From contig MVAQ01000330.1 of NCBI GenBank assembly GCA_014825775.1, forward strand, positions 1-17,595: a stretch of 17,595 bases of DNA, in the 5' to 3' direction. This DNA comes from Krasilnikovozyma curviuscula (taxonomy: Eukaryota > Basidiomycota > Tremellomycetes > Cystofilobasidiales > Mrakiaceae). Every line of letters starts with the position of its first letter. The first letter of the stretch is position 1. This document shows positions 8,036 to 17,595 of the stretch, piece after piece. Both the position numbers and the translations under genes were made by a program. A model generated the notes under the pieces. The model did no database searches and was not told where the DNA came from. It worked only from the letters and a program-made list of their open reading frames with translations.

Positions 8036-9478
8036 CTAGATCACCTTAGCTCTCGTCCCACCGCAGTAAGAATGGTATGCACCCTCCGCACCACATCCTT
8101 AGTTTGTTTGTTTTGCGACGACGGCGATGAAAAAAAATAAAGACAGGCGGTTAGCATCGCCATCAGACGCGAATGATCGGAAATGACAAGCTTTGTTTTG
8201 AGGTAACGAGATGACAGGAAAAGGATAGACAGGGTGGGAGTCTGTAACTTACGGTAACAGAACCTCGTCCCACATCGGCAGCTTCACACCCAAACGCATC
8301 ACATCGCAAAACATCACACAACCCAAAAATTCCACCAGCGTGTCAGTGTCGCAATTTTCAAACATTTTCAAAGATACCATATTTAGAGAGTGAAACCGAT
8401 ACTTGACACTCACACGACGCTGGAGCAACCAGACACTTTCTCGATCAACAACCCACACTTAGGACACCTCGCCCACTGCTCCCTCTCCGCCAGCGTGAGC
8501 GACAGGATGTCCTCCTCCGTCAGCCGCGTATTAGCACGATAAAACATGCTTCCTTTGGTCAGGTTCTTTTCCCGCCACGTTGTTCAGGAGGTCAGTCTGA
8601 GAAGCAAAAGAGGGTGGGGAGAAGCACGAACGAGATGGGAGACACAGGTGACGCCGGTGTGCCATTCCACTCCACAGCTGATGCAGAGGTCTTTAGAGCA
8701 TGACTTGCAGTTCACACGATGTCCTGCTTTGGTGCGGATCAAGGGCAGGTCATACAGTTCGGTACAGGTCGTCGTGGCTGGGCACGAGATCTGCCATCAG
8801 TTGGTGAAGTAGAGTGCGTCAGCTGGCGACGGCCTGGCTTTCGTTCAGCTAAGGGGAAAGAAAGTACCATTCGGTTCTGCTTCAACATGTCCTGTGTTGT
8901 TTGTGTGAGCCGCAGAAGCATGTGTGGTCGGGAGTAAGATGGAGATGCGTCAGGACTATACATCACATAATTTCACCCTGTAAAGATTTATCTCTAATTT
9001 ACCTACCATGGACGACCATTCAATAAATCCAAGGTTCTTCCTCACGATACCCCCTCCAACCTGCTGGTCGCACTGGCGTAAAATGCTAATCATCAGCGCT
9101 CTCCCACGAAGCCCTTTCTTTCACCAACGAACACATCGACGGTCCGTGTTGCGGCTCACCTCCGGACACTGAATCGGCCACTTGAAGGCTTCACCTCTGG
9201 ATGCTGCTTCCCAGATCCCCGTGAGGTACGTCGTGAGGCATTCTTTGCAGAAGGTGTGGGCGCAGTTGGAGAGGTGGACCATTTGTTTTCGCGGGTGTGA
9301 GTCGAGACAGATCGAGCATTCTAATAACCAAAAGGACTGTTCTTAGCTCTGAGCCTTGAGGAACCTTAAGAGAGAGTTAGTTACCCTGAGTTGTGACCTT
9401 CTTCTTCTTGAAGACGACTCTAGGGTCTTCCTCAATTTCTTGGTCGTGTTCTTTGATTGATGAAGCGGATGCACCCAT
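8036..9478 (-). CDS. Compact RBR (RING-IBR-RING2) E3 ubiquitin ligase
   Basis: Eight exons on the minus strand: 9478-9385, 9320-9160, 9072-9007, 8891-8868, 8790-8644, 8565-8414, 8281-8253 and 8097-8036. The product is 244 residues. RING1 ligands are C33, C36, C51, H53, C56, C59, C83 and C86. IBR ligands are C118, C124, C143, C146, C151, C154, H159 and C164. RING2 has C198, C201, probable catalytic C211, then C216, C218, C223, C226, H233 and C236. RBR ligases take ubiquitin from an E2 onto the RING2 cysteine and then pass it to substrate. The residues after C211 are Ser-Ser where many RBRs have Asn-His. The N-terminus MGASAS fits an N-myristoylation signal (Gly2, Ser6). No Ariadne, UBA or RWD domain is present. 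The junction 8643/8566 (donor GTCTCC) is the least certain; a TGA at 8586-8584 forces the acceptor to lie after it. Confidence 0.85.
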
Positions 9479-10004
9479 TGCTGTTATATATCTTGTAGAG
9501 ACTAGAATGGACGCTATAGGGTCAAAGATGGAGCCTCTCTGTGCTTTATAAGCGGTGACGGAGATTCACAGAGAATGAAAACATGAACCGGCTTTCGACG
9601 CGAACGTTTTTTTGGTGAGGGGCTATCCAGCTACTGTAAACCTTCCTGGTAAAAAGTCAGTGAATGCACTGATCCCCATATAACTTCTCCATTGTCCTGG
9701 CTCATCTTGAGAAAGTTAACCCTCTCGAGATTCACAGCGCGCCACAGGCACTAGAAGTTTCGTAGACTGGCCCGACCTGGTCTGAAGCATGGGAAGCTCA
9801 TTGAGAAAAAAAAATTATGATTATAACACTCTGATGACTTCTGTTACTTCATAATCTGACCTGGATTAAAAATAAAAAAAGCTGAAGACGCATCTATTTC
9901 TTCAATTTTTTCCTCGATGCCTCTCGCTGCGCTAGTTCCTCGACAGTCAAATCCCCCCTCTCCCTCTTTCCCTCTCCTTGTATCCTCTGACCTCTGCTTG
10001 CTGG
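9479..10004. promoter_or_regulatory. Divergent intergenic region between RBR gene and BRE1
   Basis: These 526 bp lie between two divergent ATGs and must carry both promoters. On the RBR side a TATATA lies at 9485-9490, probably too close to the ATG to be its TATA box. A-rich tracts occur near 9805-9815 and 9868-9880, and pyrimidine-rich DNA leads into the BRE1 start. The right end contains an upstream ATG at 9917. Confidence 0.45.
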
Positions 10005-10117
10005 ATGGAGACGACCTTAAAACGACCTCTCAATGGGTTGGACGATGCCAGCAGTGTGGATCGAAAGAAACGTCAGAGGAGCGATTCAGCAACCCCCACG
10101 ACAGTCGTCAAGAATGA
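9917..10117 (+). other. Upstream ORF overlapping the BRE1 start
   Basis: An ATG at 9917-9919 opens a 66-codon frame ending at 10117. It overlaps the BRE1 ATG (10005) in a different frame. If the BRE1 transcript starts upstream of 9917, scanning ribosomes would meet this ATG first and could not reinitiate at 10005 after its stop. The encoded sequence is Pro/Ser-rich and unremarkable, so any role would be regulatory. Confidence 0.35.
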
Positions 10118-13100
10118 GGACGACAAGGACGATTTGAGTTCGTCGATTGAGGTGTGTATTTATACTTATTACCTGTTGTTTCATCTTGTCTGCTTCCTTG
10201 TTTATTAGACGGTGGGTTTGGAAGAGAGGTGTTCGAATGGCCGGCTTAAATGCGAGGTTGGATTGGTAAAGACAGGACCAGTTCGCGTTTTTCCTCGCCA
10301 TTTCTGGTGCTTACCTACACACAGAGGAAAACTTGTGACCTTGCTGTCTTCTTTATGACCTTGGCCGGGTTGTTGAATAGGATGACAGGCCCAAAGCTTC
10401 TGCTCGCGTGCTTGCAGTTCTCGCCCTTTTTCCAATCGCCGACAACCACTCCAAATTTCTTCCTCTCATTTCACTTCTTGCTTCGTTGTGTTTCTATAAG
10501 TTATCTCTTTTGATCTATGGATCAATTGATAGGATTTTGGGCGTGTGGAATTCTTTAGCCGTGTGCTTTTGTTTTCCTTTTTTTCCTAACTATTCGTCGT
10601 CTTTCGAATCACTTCGATGGGTCCCTTTTCCATCTTGATTATATGTCCATCCAAATTTGGTGAACATTTTCATTTCCCATTGTTCTGCTGGGTCAGTTTG
10701 AGTCCCCTGAGCGTCTGACTGATCACCTTCTCTTGCGATAAACTCTAGCTGTTTCAAAAAGAAGCAATCTACCGCCAACTCCTCGAATACCGTCGTCTCT
10801 CTACGCGTTCCCAGTCAAAGATCCACTTGCTTCAGTCACAAAAAGACGCGCTGCTGGTGAAACTCGAGTGTGTAGAGCTCGGATGGAAAGACGTCGTCGC
10901 CAACATCAAGTCCCTCCTACCCACTACTGAAGGCTTGGAGATGGATGTGGATGTCAAGTTTGATCCTGCAGACAGCCTGGAGAAGATAATCGATCGACGG
11001 TCACAGTCAACGAAAGAACTGATCAAGAACTTTGTCGCACTCGCGACCTCATCTTCTCTTCATCCACCTTCCTCAGCAGGTACACCAGCTTCCGAAGTTC
11101 TAAAGCTTAAGAGCATGGTTTCAGTACTGGAGACACAGTTAGAAGAAGCGAAAAGGGATAATGAAAGGCTGGAAGAAGAGATCAAGAAGGCCGAGAAGAA
11201 GTTTGATAGGGTCAGGTGTAAGACCGTTGCAGACCCGACAGGCGCTGGTGTAAAGCAAGAGGTGAGTGATTCTTGCCCGAATACTAGATGGAAGAGTGTT
11301 TAGGTTCGATTGGCTGACGATTAGGTTGAAATCGCACCCTCCCTCGTACAGGACCAAGCGAATGGCGTTTCCTCACCTCAGATGAACGGTCACTCTTCAA
11401 ATGGTAACGGAACATCTACACCCAATGAGTCCTCATCAGCACAACCATCCCCACCGTCTATTCCAACCCTTCCTGTCTCCGACACTCCTTTACACCCATC
11501 CACTGCGGCTGCAGAAGCTGTCGTCAATGCCGAGGATCTCTCATACAAGAAGATCGCCGAGTCGAGAGAAGAAATCATCCACCAGCTCCGCTCAGAGGTC
11601 GTCGCGCTGGAAAAAACGCGCCTGGCGCTGACAGGCCAGGTGAATGACCCCACGGAGGACAGGATTATGGCGAGCCCAATGTTCAAGATCCTCCAGACGC
11701 GCCTCAGTTATTTCCAGGTCGAGTCGACGCAGTTCAAAGCGGAGCATGCCGCACTACAACAGGAATTGTCTGGCCTGCGAATTTCGAGACAGGCGTTCCA
11801 GGATAAGTTGGTGCAGGATCACGAGGCTCAGCTCGAGGTTATACAGGAGGCGAGTGCAAAGAAGGACTCGGATCTGATTAGGTTGAGGGCAATGAGGGAT
11901 GAGATTCATGCCGAATTGGGAGAGAGGAAGGCGAAGGAGGAAGTCAAACTGAAACATGCGAACGAATGCGTCGGTATGGCAGAATCCAGAAAGGTGAGAA
12001 TTCTCTTTGACCTTTCTTTGATTAGCAAAAAATTCATATTCGCCATCTTTTGATGCAGCTTCGAATCGCTACACTTGCCTCAGAAGTTACCCGCCTCAAA
12101 GCAGCTCTAGCGGCGAACTCTAGCCTACCAGACATCCTCTCTTACTTTCTCACACCTGCAGAAGTAGGCCAAGATGTCTCCGTCATTGAATCCCAGCAAA
12201 CGCAGCTGAAATCCTATCAGTCAAAGATCAAAGCACTTGAAGATCAACTCGAGAGCCTGCTTGACAAGGAAGAAGCTGGGAAGGTGCTGGCCGAGAATGA
12301 GTTGGGTTTGAGGACTGAAATTGAAAACATGAACGGGAAGCTGAAGGTTTACGAGACGACTTTCGGTACACTGCCCTCATCATCGTCAATAGTAGGTACT
12401 CAACAGGAACTCGTCAAGCAGCTCGAAGCCAAAGAAGCTGAACGACAAAAGCTCGAGTTAAAGGTCGCCGAGAATGATATGAGTATAAATGCGCTGTACT
12501 CGGAGGTTGATAGTCTTTCGAAGGCTTGGACAGCTCTGGATTCTCAGCTGCAGAGTAAAGTGTTCAACCTGAAGGACTTGGAGGATAAAGTTACTAGGTT
12601 GATTACTGAGGTAGGTCTTATAATCAACTTCTCTCTTCCCTCTTCAAGTGCTGACTATTTTCACCTGTGTTGTTTGGGGTCATGAAGAAATCAAAAGCTG
12701 ACAACAAATACTTCAGCGCTATGCGGGCTCATGACTCGACCAAGAATGAACTCAAGGTCATTGCCGCGACCGTGAAGACGCAAGCTACAGCGATGGCTCA
12801 CCTTAACAAGATGGAAGAGAACCTAAACGCGCAGATTGTGAGTTTATTCCCCCAGCAGTGCTTTATCCGTCTCTAAAGCTTTGTCTTCTCTAGTTCCAAT
12901 ACGAGAACGAGCTCGCTACTCTGCGCAGCAATTTGACAGGAGCTCAAGACTGGATCGCTAAGCTTGAGAGAGAAGCGATTGAGAACCACTTCAAATTTGA
13001 AAAGGAACATAGTAGAGTTTTAGAAGTAAGTTGAATTTCGCTTCTCAAACGAGGTGCAACTCATTTCTCATCGTTGTTACTGCTTTTGGGAGATCAGCTC

Positions 13101-13598
13101 AACACTCTGACACACACTAAGACGGACGACGTTGAGAAGGCACGCTCTAAAGCACAACACCTGAAGGAAGAGGTTGATAAGTTTAGGGAGCAGAATGAGA
13201 ACCTCAAGAAGAAAAACCAGACCCTGTTAAGTCAGCAGCCGGAAGACCGGAATAGCGATGTCAAGGAGGAGAAGGACAAATTGATGGCTAGTCTAATTTT
13301 TGCTCCAGGTTTTAAATCTTCTAATGCTGACGATATTACTTCCTCTTCAGGCTATCCTGAAATGCTCTACCTGCTCAATGAGACTTCGATCGCACTGCAT
13401 CACCAAGTGCATGCATAGTAAGCCTTGCTTTACTTCTCTTTTTCTCTCTCCTAATCACTACTTACTCTGTTGCTCTTTTTTCTTATAGCTTTCTGCAAAG
13501 ACTGTATCGACGCTCGAATCTCCACCCGTCAACGTAAATGTCCCGCCTGTAACCTTCCCTTCGCTACTTCGGACGTCCAACCGATTTGGTTCCAATAG
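10005..13598 (+). CDS. BRE1: BRE1, E3 ubiquitin ligase for histone H2B
   Basis: Nine exons: 10005-10151, 10749-11261, 11325-11993, 12059-12610, 12688-12837, 12894-13025, 13098-13286, 13351-13417 and 13489-13598, giving 842 residues. The N-terminus has KRPLNGLDDA and a basic KKRQR patch, followed by LFQKEAIYRQLLEYRR, typical of Bre1. Most of the protein is coiled coil, interrupted by a Ser/Pro-rich linker at about 250-285. KSKADNKYFSAMRAHD is the conserved Bre1/RNF20 block. The C-terminal RING is C789, C792, C804, H806, C809, C812, C824 and C827, with the family signature ARISTRQRKCPAC and terminal IWFQ. Bre1 works with Rad6 in the nucleus to monoubiquitinate H2B, which supports H3K4 methylation and elongation. 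The seventh intron (13287-13350) has no usable GT at the expected point and appears to be GC-AG. Confidence 0.95.
10152..10748 (+). other. Long first intron of BRE1
   Basis: At 597 nt it is far longer than the other introns of the window (56-250 nt). The donor is GTGTGT and the acceptor is CTCTAG at 10748. It is T-rich, with several internal pseudo-splice signals (TTATTAG at 10202-10208, then GTGGGT), and contains no coding stretch that I can support. Confidence 0.6.
13287..13350 (+). other. Apparent GC-AG intron in BRE1
   Basis: Homology places the join between DKLM and AILKCSTC. The upstream frame continues through GATGGCTAGT with no GT in phase; the only in-phase GT nearby is at 13260 and would delete nine residues. 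Splicing at GC (13287) to CAG (13350) restores the family sequence and gives a 64-nt intron containing TCTAATGCTGACG as a branch region. Confidence 0.5.
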
Positions 13599-13956
13599 AT
13601 GCACACTTTCTTCCCTCATTAGTTTTGGTTTATGGACCACTATCATCCAATTTGCATTGTCGACATTCCAGAGTTGTATTATTAGCCGCCCCTCCTTGCC
13701 CCTCTTTCTTGTTCGTTTTGGTATTTCTCTATCGACTAAGACCATGATTAGGTTTTTCGATTTCCAAGTTGTATCTACTGATTACTTATCAGGTTTGAAA
13801 TATAATCTCTCCTTCGATGAATAAGAATCTATATCAAAAGCAAATTTTTGGAATGGAGTGTATGGTTCTGACAAACAATGCAAGATATTGTGTCTGTGTG
13901 TGTGCATGTTGGTATAGACAATGGGTGTGTATACTGGGACCGCGGGGAGGCCCACA
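13599..13956. other. Convergent 3' flanks of BRE1 and the RING/TRAF gene
   Basis: These 358 bp lie between two convergent stop codons. The region is AT-rich and includes a degenerate TG-dinucleotide stretch at about 13889-13906. No gene is supported; the minus-strand ORF across 13458-13745 shows no family features and is mostly UTR and intron shadow. Confidence 0.45.
13889..13906. repeat. Short TG-rich microsatellite-like tract
   Basis: An imperfect run of TG/TC dinucleotides (TTGTGTCTGTGTGTGTGC) lies in the convergent intergenic region. It is too short to attach any role to. Confidence 0.5.
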
Positions 13957-16118
13957 TCAAAGCTTGTGCGAATCAGTCGAGAACCTCCTAGAAAAATAAA
14001 CCTGAGGGTTCAAACGACTGGTGGCAGTGCGTCCAGAAGAGACCGTCGATGTCGTAGTTGCACCTGAAGAGCTTTCGCTGGTGGCCAAAGCATGCGTTGG
14101 GGATCGACTACGAGGCTGTTGTTGGCCTTGCGACATTTGATAGACTTGAATGCGCGTCGCTCGAGCCATTTCTCGAACGTTGGCGAGGTCTTCTGACAAC
14201 CTGTAGTTTACGTCACATGACTCAGTATTATGAATGTCGAAGGGGATGAAGGAGGGAAAATATAGACCTCAAGATCTCAGTTGTGAGCGCAAGTTCCTGC
14301 CTAGCGTCTGACGCTCTGAATGCGTAGAAAACATGATTGAATCCTGAGCAGAAAAGGATTTGAAAAATCAAGACTTCACTTTCAATCTCGGTCAAGAGAG
14401 GAAACTCACTCGAGTATAAGTCTGTGATTGCATTTTCGAGCGTAAGTCTACCACCTTGGACCAGGCCAGCGATAGGCGGCAGAGAAGCAGCCATTCGACC
14501 CTCATAAGGAAAAGAGACACTTTCATTAGACAGAGTGCTGATTAGAGGAGAAAGAGATGATGGTTGAGGTGAATTAGGTGAGCTTTCTTGGAGAGCTGGG
14601 TGTGATCGATGATGACGCTCGGTTGAGAGTGAGAACGAAGCTGCTGGCGGTGGGTTGAAAGTGAAATCATCGAAGGAGAAACTAGGTTCAATGATCGGTG
14701 ATGTCGCTGATGGTGTGGATGGTGCGGAATTATTTGTTGGGCGTTGGGGCGGCTCACCGAATCCAGCGAACTGAGACGTGGGAAGTGATCGCCTTCTGAC
14801 AGTGTTGAAAAATTCTGCTGGGAAAGGGGCCGACTGTCTGGGGAGTTGCGTAGGAGGTGGGACGACTTCGCCAAACCAGTTGCTGTGGATACCATCTGCG
14901 ACCGAAGAAGTGTAGAATTCGCCCAAGGATGATTTCAACCCCTCGTTCTCTCTTCTCAGACCCTGTATTTCCGAACGAATCATCTCGTTTTCTAGTGTTA
15001 GTGCCTCGCTCTTCTGCTCCTGCAACATCAGCCATGTCTCGATCTTTTCCACTCTACGCTCCAGAACAAGCTTTTCCGATTGACCAAGGAGTAGCTTGGA
15101 GGTGATAGATTGCAAGAATGGTTTGAGCTTCTCAAAAGCACATTCTGATTCCAAATGTTCCTGATGCTGGGATTCTGGCGAAGAGAAAGTGCACCCGAAT
15201 TCTGTATTGGGGCATGGTGTTGGTTTGTGTTGACATGCTGTGAGGTGATTTCGGAGCGGAAGTAATGGTGACAGTGAACTATCGCAATGAGGACATCTTG
15301 TATGAACAACGCATTCTTCCAGGTGGAAATCAAGTGTTTGAGCTGGCAGCTTCTCCGAGCAATTTGCGCAATGAACCAGACGCTTCGGGCAGTGAGCGTC
15401 GTGCCTCTTTGAGTCTTGTCGCAGGACTTTTTCGTGGCAGCTGCAGCGAAACAGTAAGATCCAACCAGTCAAGATGTTTTCCAACAAAGCGACTGGCTTC
15501 TATTGGAGTGTTATCCAACACTTACCCTTCACAGACTGAAACGCTCAGGGAGCAGCCACTGTCTGAATGGGCTTGAAGCAACGACCGCTGAGGGGTAGCT
15601 GCACAACCAAGCGATGAGTTAGGGCACTTCACAAGGAGCTCGTCTACCATCTATATAAATAATCAGATCAAGGTCAATGGGACAAACAATCAGAAGGAAG
15701 AGGCGACACGGACATTCTGTACGATTTGAGGAGCGGGAGTGAATTCGGAAGATGATTCTCGAATAGGTTTACGATCAATGGGACATGTAGGGTGACAGCT
15801 CCCTGGTGTGGGAGTGGCCATAGATCTTGAGATGCAAGCCGAGCTGCGAATGTAGAAAAGATCAGGATATGAAACGGTGGATCGAGTGATCGAAGCGGAA
15901 CGGAGAGGACGGCACCACTGACCAGAAAGTATGAGAGCATTCACTCAGAGTCACTGGATCTACAAAGGGACAACGACAAATACAGCATATCTGCAGTCAA
16001 CAGAGAAAAATCAGTTCGACGAAGGCGCGCACGCGGAAACGAGAATACCCACCAAGTTCTGATTGATTTCTTCTTGATCCAGCAGATAGATGAAAGAGGT
16101 AGACGACAGCGATGACAT
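13957..16118 (-). CDS. RING plus TRAF-type zinc-finger protein, coiled coil, no MATH domain
   Basis: Seven exons on the minus strand: 16118-16053, 15990-15923, 15843-15714, 15650-15526, 15440-14410, 14343-14268 and 14200-13957, giving 579 residues. The N-terminal RING is C3HC3D: C24, C27, C40, H42, C45, C48, C65 and D68 (TCPID), the form found in TRAF6-type RINGs. TRAF-type zinc fingers follow from about 97 to 225, with repeated C-x2-C...H...C units (C128/C131/H143/C147, C154/C157/H169/C173, then CPHC). Next comes a coiled coil (about 240-300, including LTLENEMIRSEIQGLRREN), a long Ser/Pro/Phe-rich linker, and a short C-terminal helix (EDLANVREMARATRIQV) with a Ser/Thr-rich end. Animal TRAFs end in a MATH domain; none is visible here. 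A ubiquitin-ligase or scaffold role is inferred. The start is the first ATG in frame; a 5' non-coding exon ending near 16290 is possible. Confidence 0.83.
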
Positions 16119-16877
16119 TGTGTGCCCTCAGGAAAAGTTTGATTGAGCTGGCGTATAGTGACCGGCTAGATACTCTCGAAACAGAAGACTGCAGAAGACA
16201 GGAGGCTGCTTCGAGCTGTTCTTTGAGCTGAAGGCAGCAATCTGATCAGTACCAACACACTGTATACTCGAATCAGGCCCTGTCCTCGACTTACCCCAAC
16301 TGATGTTGTTGAGAAGGAGACACAGAGAGGGTCGAGGTTGGGCTGCGAGCCGTGTTCGATCCGCAATAGGTTGATGGGCGGCGGGGCAGGGAGGCGGCGA
16401 CGCTTCCGTAGTACACGGTCTGAGCTAGGCACACAGGACGGAACGTAAGAAGTTGAAATACAGTCATAATAAGCAGAAGTAAGAAGAAAAACGCCTTCTG
16501 AAATTGATCCCCGCCTGCCACTACGGACTGGCAAGTGATCGCACAGATACGGAGCCCTCGGACAGCCTCGCCATGAATAACTCCCAAACTCTCTCTCAAG
16601 CACAGGCAGCAGATGACCTAAGAACACTGGAGTACTTGAGGTCTGGAGCTCTGGAGCAGACTTCCAAGCTGCACGAAAGACCATAAGATCGGGGTGTACC
16701 GATGATCGTTAGGTACAATGACATGAGATCCAGAGTTCAAGAGAACCTTAAAGCATAAAGGTTTGGTACCAGGACTTGGCTATTCACTGGGGATCACTTC
16801 ACAAATGACTTTTGTTCTGAATACTGATAGTTTCCTAACGCAGTGGTGTGCTGAATGTTTTGACTTCGACCGTTACT
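16119..16877. promoter_or_regulatory. Divergent intergenic region with unassigned exon-like pieces
   Basis: About 760 bp lie between the ATG of the RING/TRAF gene and the first supported exon of the rightmost gene. On the minus strand a GTAAGTC donor at about 16295 follows an open stretch and may mark a 5' UTR intron of the RING/TRAF gene. On the plus strand a 37-codon ORF (16573-16686, starting MNNSQTLSQAQ) has a protein-like composition but ends in TAA with no convincing donor. It could be an upstream ORF or part of an exon of the rightmost gene. Confidence 0.35.
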
Positions 16878-17595
16878 ATGTTTCAGAGCACCCAGGATCC
16901 TCTCGTTCCACTCCTGTACTTTCACGGTTAGTGTTTCTCTAGCTCTCTATGTATGGTAGTGATAGCTTATCTTAGTCCCAAAGTCGAGCCAGAATCCAAG
17001 TTTAAAGCCAAAATAGATTAAAATGTAAACACGCGTGAGAATGCTTGCGCGTGCCATCACCAGCCTTCTCAGCAGCAAACGATCAATACCAAAGCAAGTA
17101 AGTATATCTTTGAGATCATCAGCCAACCGTGCTAGAGAAGGCTTGCCTAGCTCCTGTGATAAGTGCCCAGTTTGGAACCCTGCCTGGCGTACGATTTTTA
17201 TTTGATTTTTGTCTTTTACTTTCCAAGAACTGCCTCCTGCTGTTAATACAAAAGTCGACCTTTTTTCTGACGCACTTCTTCTGCTTGAATTATATCAGTG
17301 CAGCAGCTACGCACTGCAGCAGAAATCTCTGACTCCACAACTCCTCAAGATGGCACTGAGGCAGAGCTGGTCTATCGTCCTATGGGATACCAGCAAGTCT
17401 TAGATAGGTTGGTGTCCTGCACACCCTCTCAGCCTCACACAGCAGCAGCAGTCGCAGTCGAACCTCTGGTGCAGTTAACCAATCAGGTCAATATTCTCTC
17501 GCTTGAGCCCTCTACAGTACGAGAAACCCCACACCTCGACCCACACCCACCAAACGCATCCTCAACATCGATGTCGCTTTCCACACTCTCAACTG
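16878..17595 (+). CDS. 5' part of an unrecognised gene, open at the right edge
   Basis: A phase-consistent chain of exons can be drawn: 16878-16926 (starting MFQSTQDPLVPLLYFH, donor GTTAGT), 17064-17097 (donor GTAAGT), 17136-17188 (donor GTACGA) and 17299 to the window end. Exon 3 would encode SSCDKCPVWNPAW. The last exon is open for 297 bases and is Ser/Thr/Pro/His-rich, with GTEAELVYRPMGYQQVLDR near its start. I recognise no family. The last exon is the best supported. The first three rest on splice signals and phase alone, and the true start may be further upstream. A competing frame across 17209-17403 is also open and hydrophobic, so the exon before 17299 could be drawn differently. Confidence 0.38.

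Noticed and set aside
9073..9086. Alternative acceptor (ATTAG at 9086) for RBR exon 3
   Set aside because: It breaks the frame; the acceptor at 9073 restores CPEC, the last ligand pair of RING1.
14542..15105. Overlapping ORFs on both strands in the RING/TRAF gene
   Set aside because: They are shadows of the 1031-nt exon whose frame carries the zinc fingers and coiled coil.
16166..16684. 172-codon minus-strand ORF upstream of the RING/TRAF gene
   Set aside because: It does not join in phase to the RING exon and has no recognisable domain; part may be 5' UTR. Kept only as a possible non-coding exon.
1..17595. Mobile element, CRISPR array, tRNA/rRNA, or a bacterial-style defence cluster
   Set aside because: I saw no long terminal or inverted repeats, transposase or reverse transcriptase motifs, spaced repeats, or tRNA T-loop/anticodon arms. 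Genes are intron-rich and on mixed strands, so operon-like systems do not apply.

Overview
The window reads as nuclear DNA of an intron-dense fungus. Every clear gene is split by short introns (mostly 56-150 nt) with GT..AG ends and CTAAC/CTGAC-like branch sites, intergenic spaces are small, and UTRs are compact. Gene content (Bre1, an eIF5-mimic/BZW protein, a BCL7-like protein) together with intron density fits a basidiomycete, most likely a tremellomycete. That placement is inference from style, because no rRNA or other marker is present. All exon models were assembled by hand from reading frames, splice phases and family resemblance.

Layout, left to right: (1) the last ~56 codons of a + strand gene (1-171), unrecognised. 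(2) A + strand gene (198-2009) for a Ser/Pro-rich protein whose C-terminal half resembles the AF4/FMR2 C-terminal homology domain of super elongation complex scaffolds. (3) A - strand gene (3751-2240) for a TlpA/thioredoxin-fold protein with a WCEGC active site. (4) A - strand gene (6780-4693) for an eIF5-mimic protein (BZW/5MP) with a C-terminal W2 domain. (5) A + strand gene (6943-7834) for a small BCL7-like protein, divergent from gene 4 across only 162 bp. (6) A - strand gene (9478-8036) for a compact RBR ubiquitin ligase. (7) A + strand gene (10005-13598) for BRE1, the histone H2B ubiquitin ligase. (8) A - strand gene (16118-13957) for a RING plus TRAF-type zinc-finger protein. (9) The 5' part of an unrecognised + strand gene that runs off the right edge.

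The genes form convergent and divergent pairs rather than an operon. Three consecutive genes (6, 7, 8) each encode a RING-class protein, and several products (AFF-like, BCL7-like, Bre1) would act in transcription or chromatin. This is probably ordinary gene order rather than a dedicated system. I saw no transposon, CRISPR array, tRNA or rRNA. The least ordinary points are the AFF-like CHD protein, the thioredoxin active site carried by a 20-nt microexon, the RBR ligase lacking the usual Asn-His after its catalytic Cys, and an apparent GC-AG intron in BRE1.
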